Below, one piece after another: positions 60,339 to 64,000 of a stretch of DNA of 64,000 bases. The stretch comes from an uncultured Clostridia bacterium (GTDB taxonomy: Bacteria > Bacillota > Clostridia > Lachnospirales > Bianqueaceae), in the NCBI GenBank assembly GCA_944383515.1, contig CALWPV010000087.1:17791-81790 (forward strand). Direction: 5' to 3'. Positions within the stretch are counted from its first letter, which is position 1, and each line of letters begins with the position of its first letter. The notes beneath the pieces were generated by a model that had not been told where the DNA came from, ran no database searches, and was given only the letters and a program-made list of their open reading frames with translations. Both the position numbers and the translations under genes were made by a program.

Positions 60339-61715
60339 TTATCCCTGGCCGGAAAAGATTTCGTATAGCCTAATTTCTTGGCCCAAGAAGTCTGTGCCTT
60401 CGAGCGTATAGGGGTTAATGGTATACCAGTCCCAGGTTGCCGTGGTATTATCGTTAATCTCATAAAGGTGAATCACAACGGCGTCGCCTTCATAGTGGTC
60501 TACCTCGGCATACGGAGGAACAGCGACATGGGCGGAGGCATAATATTGCTTCGCAAATTCTATTAGCAGCGTATCGGAAAAACGTTCGCTGGGGAAGAAG
60601 CTGAGAATTTTCCAGCCTCCGTCGATATAGGCGATATCCAGTTGACAGCTGAGCGCGTTTGCCATGCTTTCGCCCTGGTAGACCAGAAGGTCGGCATTAG
60701 CTATATATAAATTTTCAATACGTTCCAGTGAAGTGGAGGAAATGGAATATTGACCGGAGAATAAATAGTTGCTCATGAGAGAATGAACGGGTATGGACTC
60801 ACTAATACGCAGCTCTATTCGATCAAGGGTAGTATCGGTAAAAAGAGAGGCAAGCGAACTGGCCAATGAGCTGGACGCTACAATGTCGTCTCCGGTGTAT
60901 AGCAGACTTTCATAAGTAGAAAGATCTTTTTCTTCGAAGGCGGTTGTTAACGTTGTGGCAACGGTTTCATAGCCTGTGTTACTCTCTGGGACAACAAACC
61001 AGCTGGCGGTAATTGTCATGCTGTCGGAAGGGTGGTACAGTTCTAGCCCGTATCCGCTTTCTGTGCTCTGCCAGTAGTAACTCTCTACCGAAGCGTCATT
61101 TTCGGCGCTATTCAGCGGGTAGGTTCCATGCAGGGTAGAAGGCCCGTAAATGGATTCAAAAGAGGCGGCAACAGCATCGAGGCTATATGTTGAGGCGCTG
61201 CATGTCCAAATGAAACTGAGCACGGTATCGTTGGTTAGGCCAGATTCACTGAGAAAAGTCTGGGTTTCTTCGGTTTCAGCATGGCAAAAGTAAAAACTAC
61301 CGGCTCCGCTTATGTCCATAAACGAAATGGTCGTAGTGGCTGTATAGTAGGCGGGAACGATTTCGTTAATACTGTATGCGTTCGAATACAGCGTTTTATA
61401 ATCGCCTCCCACAAGAGCAATATACTCGCTAAAGGGAGTTGTTATGGACGCGCTCTCTGCCTTTTCTTCGCCGCGCGTGAGAGTGTCTGGGGCGCTGCTT
61501 CGAAAATAGAAAAAGGCGAAAAGGGCAATGCCTACCACAAAAATACAAACCGGTAAAATAATGGCCAATTTAGGTATGGCCTTTTTGGGCGCGGGCTGGG
61601 CGGAAAAGGGCGCCGGTTGGGTGCCACCTAAGGGTGCTCCGCAGTTCATACAAAACATAGCGTTGGGACTGTTTTCGGCGCCGCATTGAGGGCAAATTTT
61701 TTTCTGTGTGTCCAT
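60339..61715 (-). CDS. Zinc-ribbon membrane-anchored protein
   Basis: A 458-residue protein. The N-terminal zinc ribbon (CPQCGAENSPNAMFCMNCGAPLGG) is followed by a Pro/Ala-rich linker, one membrane helix (AIILPVCIFVVGIALFAFFYF, about residues 50-70), and a long extracytoplasmic domain rich in Ser, Thr and acidic residues. No known fold is recognised in that region. NTF2-like or YcdF-type beta sheets may be present (SMANALSCQLDIAYIDGGWKILSFF). The start follows AGAAGGGAGTAAA. The gene follows tmRNA on the same strand. Confidence 0.8.
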   Translation of the reverse strand: MDTQKKICPQCGAENSPNAMFCMNCGAPLGGTQPAPFSAQPAPKKAIPKLAIILPVCIFVVGIALFAFFYFRSSAPDTLTRGEEKAESASITTPFSEYIALVGGDYKTLYSNAYSINEIVPAYYTATTTISFMDISGAGSFYFCHAETEETQTFLSESGLTNDTVLSFIWTCSASTYSLDAVAASFESIYGPSTLHGTYPLNSAENDASVESYYWQSTESGYGLELYHPSDSMTITASWFVVPESNTGYETVATTLTTAFEEKDLSTYESLLYTGDDIVASSSLASSLASLFTDTTLDRIELRISESIPVHSLMSNYLFSGQYSISSTSLERIENLYIANADLLVYQGESMANALSCQLDIAYIDGGWKILSFFPSERFSDTLLIEFAKQYYASAHVAVPPYAEVDHYEGDAVVIHLYEINDNTTATWDWYTINPYTLEGTDFLGQEIRLYEIFSGQG

Positions 61716-61773
61716 TTTACTCCCTTCTTTTTTAGTTATATAGGCCGCGCTTATAAAACTTTATTTTTGGGTA

Positions 61774-61814
61774 TAAAAAGCATTATCGCAGCCTAGTAAG
61801 CCAAGCTGTGATAA
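61774..61814 (-). terminator. Terminator of tmRNA
   Basis: On the minus strand, TTATCACAGC (61814-61805) pairs with GCTGCGATAA (61792-61783) except one A-C mismatch. A TTTTT run follows. Confidence 0.7.
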
Positions 61815-61825
61815 TAAAGAAAATA

Positions 61826-62182
61826 TGGAGATGAGGAGAATCGAACTCCTGTCCGAAAGCCCATCCGCTCCGGGCCCTACCATCATAGTCGGTAATTTAA
61901 ACTTCCCGCGGCGCCGCTCCTGCCGACAGGATCAGCGCGTTAGTAGCTTCATGAATTCTTTATCGCCCGCAAAGCTTAGGGCGAAAAGTTCCCTACGTTA
62001 TGATTACACCCCGGATCCGGAGAGTAGGAGCTCCGGGCGAGACGGCTGCGCTAAATTAGGCAGCTAACGCGTAAGCGTCTTCGTTATTGTTTGCGTTTAT
62101 ATTTAGGTTTGGTTGTTACGCAGTCCAACCTGCGGATGGCTCCCAAAGCCTCAACGACCCCCGTCGAAACCTTGACATCCCC
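61826..62182 (-). ncRNA. ssrA: tmRNA (ssrA)
   Basis: The 357-nt RNA rescues stalled ribosomes. The 5' end GGGGATG pairs with CATCTCC next to the 3' end, forming the acceptor stem with a G-U pair; CCA is not encoded. The 3' end has the T-arm GGACAGGAGTTCGATTCTCC. The tag frame reads ANNNEDAYALAA-stop (GCA AAC AAT AAC ... GCT GCC TAA), a normal YALAA-type degradation tag, around 62101-62066. The GCA resume codon was placed by comparison with E. coli. A perfect promoter lies just upstream. Confidence 0.97.
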
Positions 62183-62202
62183 TAAGGGTTATAAACACTG
62201 TT

Positions 62203-62231
62203 ATTATACGGTGCAGAATGTAATTTGTCAA
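62203..62231 (-). promoter_or_regulatory. tmRNA promoter
   Basis: Minus strand TTGACA (62231-62226), 17-base spacer, TATAAT (62208-62203): consensus hexamers. The -35 overlaps the stop codon of the YedK gene. Start is about 14 bases before the mature 5' end. Confidence 0.9.
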
Positions 62232-62806
62232 TAGGATTCTATGGTTAGCTGCGGCTCCGGCGCGGTTTTGGCGGCGTCTAAATAGCGCATGGCGAAAGCC
62301 GTGTTTTCTAACCAGTTTTGTCGATTTACTTCGTCTACTAAGAGAGGCATACGAGAATGAATTTGGCCGGCTCTGCCGGTGGCCTGCGTTGTCAGAATGA
62401 CAAACCGCCCTTCATGCGGGGAAAGGTTTTCATAAAGACCGGCTAAATATAAGGCCCCACCCTTGGGTTTACGAAATAAATAGCGCGTTTTGGCGGCAGA
62501 CCATTCAAAGTATCCCGTACTGACAATGAGGCAGCGCCTTCGATACAGGCTTTGCTGGAAGGTGGGCTTATAGGCCGCCGTTTCGCAGCGGGCGTTAATT
62601 AGTACTTTGCCGCCGCGATAAGCAGGGTAGCCCCAAGTAAAAAGCCTGACGGTCAGAGGACCGGTAAGCACAGGAGCTTGCTGCGTGGGCGCAATTTCAC
62701 CATTTTCGCCCGCGGTCCATGTCGGGTACTGTTCGCTTAAATCGTAGACAATCCGCTGCAGCTCGTCGTCGGGTTCATCGTTCCAAAACACATAACGTCC
62801 GCACAT
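62228..62806 (-). CDS. yedK: SOS-response-associated SRAP protein (YedK/HMCES)
   Basis: A 192-residue protein that crosslinks to abasic sites in single-stranded DNA via Cys2. The start must be ATG 62806 (MCGRY) so that Cys is position 2 after Met removal; it follows AGGAGGTGATTTTC. Motifs: MCGRYVF, APTQQAPVL, LFTWGYPA, NARCETA, VSTGYFEWSA (catalytic Glu), LAGLYE, ILTTQA and HSRMPLLVD. All active-site residues are present. It shields AP sites from error-prone processing. Confidence 0.95.
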   Translation of the reverse strand: MCGRYVFWNDEPDDELQRIVYDLSEQYPTWTAGENGEIAPTQQAPVLTGPLTVRLFTWGYPAYRGGKVLINARCETAAYKPTFQQSLYRRRCLIVSTGYFEWSAAKTRYLFRKPKGGALYLAGLYENLSPHEGRFVILTTQATGRAGQIHSRMPLLVDEVNRQNWLENTAFAMRYLDAAKTAPEPQLTIESY

Positions 62807-62840
62807 GAAAATCACCTCCTTAATATAGCATACCTAAAAA

Positions 62841-63422
62841 TTAACGGCAAGATGCATCGGTTGCATAAAAAGAATACAAATAGGCGGTCAGCCGATTGAT
62901 TTCTTCGGGGACAAGGCAGAAGCGGTCATCGTTTTGCGCAAGGGCGCGCTGAATATCGGTCAGGTCCATCCAGAGGACGGCGTCCAGTTCGCAGGTTTCA
63001 ATCGCAAAGGCTTCGGCAGGTTGGTCGAGATCTAAAAAATAGACGTGGATCAGTTCGTGGTCATGAAAGCGTTTGCCGTGAAAGATTTCTTCATATTCCA
63101 TATGCCGGGTGAAGAGATAGGTGGGCATGGCGTCAACGCCTAGTTCTTCTTTGAGCTCGCGGCGGGCCGCGGCGTCGAAGTCTTCACCGGCGTCTAAATG
63201 GCCGGCAGAGGATGTATCCAGGCAGCCGGGGAAGGAGTCTTTGGTTTGGCTGCGTTTTTGCAGCAGGATTTGAATGTGGCCCTGGTGCAGCCGGGTAATA
63301 TACGTATGGCTGGCGCCGTGGAGATCACCGTCTCTGTGAACGAGACCGCGGGCCTTGGTTAAGCCGGTACGTGAGCCGTCTGGGTTTAAAATGTCGAATA
63401 AATCTTCGTCGTGATAGGCCAT
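62841..63422 (-). CDS. NUDIX hydrolase
   Basis: A 193-residue protein with an intact Nudix box: GHLDAGEDFDAAARRELKEELG (Gx5Ex7REUxEE). The N-terminus MAYHDEDLFDILNPDGSRTGLTKARGLVHRDGDLHGASHTYI and the C-terminal part match isopentenyl-diphosphate-isomerase-like or hypothetical Nudix proteins of Firmicutes. The substrate is unclear. ATG 63422 follows GGAGGTAAACCAATTCCT, with a longer than usual spacer. The 87-codon upstream extension of the frame crosses mobile-element-like DNA and is not part of the gene. Confidence 0.88.
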   Translation of the reverse strand: MAYHDEDLFDILNPDGSRTGLTKARGLVHRDGDLHGASHTYITRLHQGHIQILLQKRSQTKDSFPGCLDTSSAGHLDAGEDFDAAARRELKEELGVDAMPTYLFTRHMEYEEIFHGKRFHDHELIHVYFLDLDQPAEAFAIETCELDAVLWMDLTDIQRALAQNDDRFCLVPEEINRLTAYLYSFYATDASCR

Positions 63423-63746
63423 AGGAATTGGTTTACCTCCTAAAATAACAGCGTTTGGTTGTGGGGCAGTGTTTTTTCGGAAAGGGGGCGGCCGAATACC
63501 CCTTGCGTCGCCGCGAAAAAAGGAAAATAGGGGATAAATCCTCCCTGTGCAGTGCACAATGGCCCTGGCCAGGGATAAACTTAAAATTCTCCGTTTCCGA
63601 CAAGCCCCACTATTCCATATCTTTATTGTATCACGGAATAGCGGGCCTGTATAGCCGCAAAAATGGGCAACAAAAAGCAGCAAATCTTTTTCAGACTTAC
63701 TGCTTTCACTGGCCGCTGGTGGGCGGCTGGTATTCAGTTTTGGGGC
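63423..63746. other. Gene-free junction with conjugative element
   Basis: No gene is called in this 324-base stretch. It has a TGTGCA-G-TGCACA palindrome (63546-63558), CCCTGGCCAGGG (63563-63574) and a GC-rich hairpin (63711-63731, GGCCGC/GCGGCT). It lies between a chromosomal NUDIX gene and Tn916-like genes, so the element boundary is probably here, but the exact point cannot be read. Confidence 0.4.
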
Positions 63747-63944
63747 TTATCGGTCAAAGCGAAACTTGAATAGTGCGGAGATTAGCTGCTGCTTCACATA
63801 TTCCTCAACCTCGGCGTTAACCTGACCGTGTACTTTGGAAAAGTAGCGGATATATCCGGCATAGTGGGAAAGGACGGTGTCGATTGCGTCCGGGTCGCCC
63901 TCATGGGCTTTGACGATTGTTTCATAGGGGAGAAGTTTACTCAT
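63747..63944 (-). CDS. Tn916-type helix-turn-helix protein
   Basis: A 65-residue protein with MSKLLPYETIVKAHEGDPDAIDTVLSHYAGYIRYFSKVHGQVNAEVEEYVKQQLISALFKFRFDR, the helix-turn-helix (HTH_16-like) type seen in Tn916-family integrative elements, similar to the orf8 position. Start ATG 63944 follows GGAGGGAAAAGACC and overlaps the stop of the gene before it (ATGAGTAA). In Tn916 this gene precedes the excisionase and integrase, but neither follows here. Confidence 0.8.
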   Translation of the reverse strand: MSKLLPYETIVKAHEGDPDAIDTVLSHYAGYIRYFSKVHGQVNAEVEEYVKQQLISALFKFRFDR

Positions 63945-64000
63945 GGTCTTTTCCCTCCATGAGCCGCCGTAGCCGCTGCAAGGCAAGCTGGATATGCCGC
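63937..64000 (-). CDS. Partial sigma-factor-like gene of conjugative element
   Basis: Only the last 20 codons (…RHIQLALQRLRRLMEGKDHE) are in the window. The ending and overlap with the HTH gene fit the sigma-70-like regulator (orf7-type) encoded just upstream in Tn916-like elements. The rest lies beyond the right edge. Confidence 0.6.
   Translation of the reverse strand, partial: RHIQLALQRLRRLMEGKDHE

Noticed and set aside
61825..62067. Plus-strand reading frame of 80 codons over the tmRNA
   Set aside because: It lies inside the antisense of the tmRNA gene and its sequence follows RNA constraints.
63423..63683. N-terminal extension of the NUDIX frame
   Set aside because: No ribosome binding site, unusual composition, and it crosses palindromes; the homologous part begins at 63422.
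1..64000. CRISPR arrays, rRNA and tRNA genes
   Set aside because: I saw no regularly spaced repeats, no rRNA sequence and no cloverleaf outside the tmRNA.

Overview
The window looks like chromosome from an anaerobic Firmicute of class Clostridia, probably gut-associated; the family cannot be fixed from sequence alone. The evidence is a T-box leader in front of pheST, a trimeric NAD-linked [FeFe] hydrogenase (HydABC type), a hydrogenase-like sensor cluster, a SpoIIQ-like LytM protein that hints at sporulation ancestry, strong AGGAGG ribosome binding sites with many GTG/TTG starts, and a Tn916-type conjugative-element fragment at the right edge.

Layout. 1-2.5 kb: a DUF3825 gene cut by the window edge, then a P-type ATPase pseudogene that has lost its catalytic core. 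2.5-7.2 kb: an Old Yellow Enzyme gene divergent from an HxlR regulator, an unrecognised membrane protein, a zinc-dependent phospholipase C-like protein and an MFS exporter. 7.4-14.1 kb: a signalling block with a GGDEF protein, a broken GGDEF-EAL gene, a REC-HD-GYP response regulator, an HPt protein and a hybrid histidine kinase. 14.1-20.2 kb: T-box, pheS, pheT, a small zinc protein, RNase Z and TsaD. 20.4-23.4 kb: SpoIIQ-like protein, NhaC antiporter and a PepSY lipoprotein.

23.6-32.2 kb is the redox centre. DRTGG protein, HATPase, hydrogenase-like Fe-S protein, a second DRTGG protein and a second HATPase run in one direction. A PHP protein and the hydrogenase subunits follow: NuoE-like, 2Fe-2S ferredoxin, NuoF-like and the H-cluster subunit. 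The first set is likely to sense redox or hydrogen state; the second couples NADH and ferredoxin oxidation to H2 production.

32.3-37.2 kb: a GldA/GldF/GldG/DUF4340 ABC system. 37.3-41.8 kb: an ACT-domain protein, homoserine dehydrogenase, aspartate kinase, then phosphatidylserine synthase and decarboxylase. 41.8-46.2 kb: a MATE exporter, a DUF5685-DnaJ-zinc ribbon set and a Gfo/Idh/MocA oxidoreductase. 46.3-52.5 kb, minus strand: a Cna-B-like protein, two tandem MutS-like ATPases and a DUF4091 protein, divergent from a ribbon-helix-helix regulator and ClpB. 55.9-64 kb: DUF1858, VOC, YbaK and ASKHA/2Fe-2S proteins, a second MATE exporter, a zinc-ribbon membrane protein, tmRNA, a YedK/SRAP protein, a NUDIX hydrolase, and finally two small genes typical of Tn916-like elements.

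Two genes (P-type ATPase and EAL) carry the same kind of lesion: an internal deletion of the catalytic core plus a frame change. The most interesting unexplained features are the tandem MutS-like/DUF4091 operon, the duplicated HATPase-DRTGG pairs around a hydrogenase-like sensor, a structured RNA candidate inside the hydrogenase operon, and several perfect hairpins that are not ordinary terminators.
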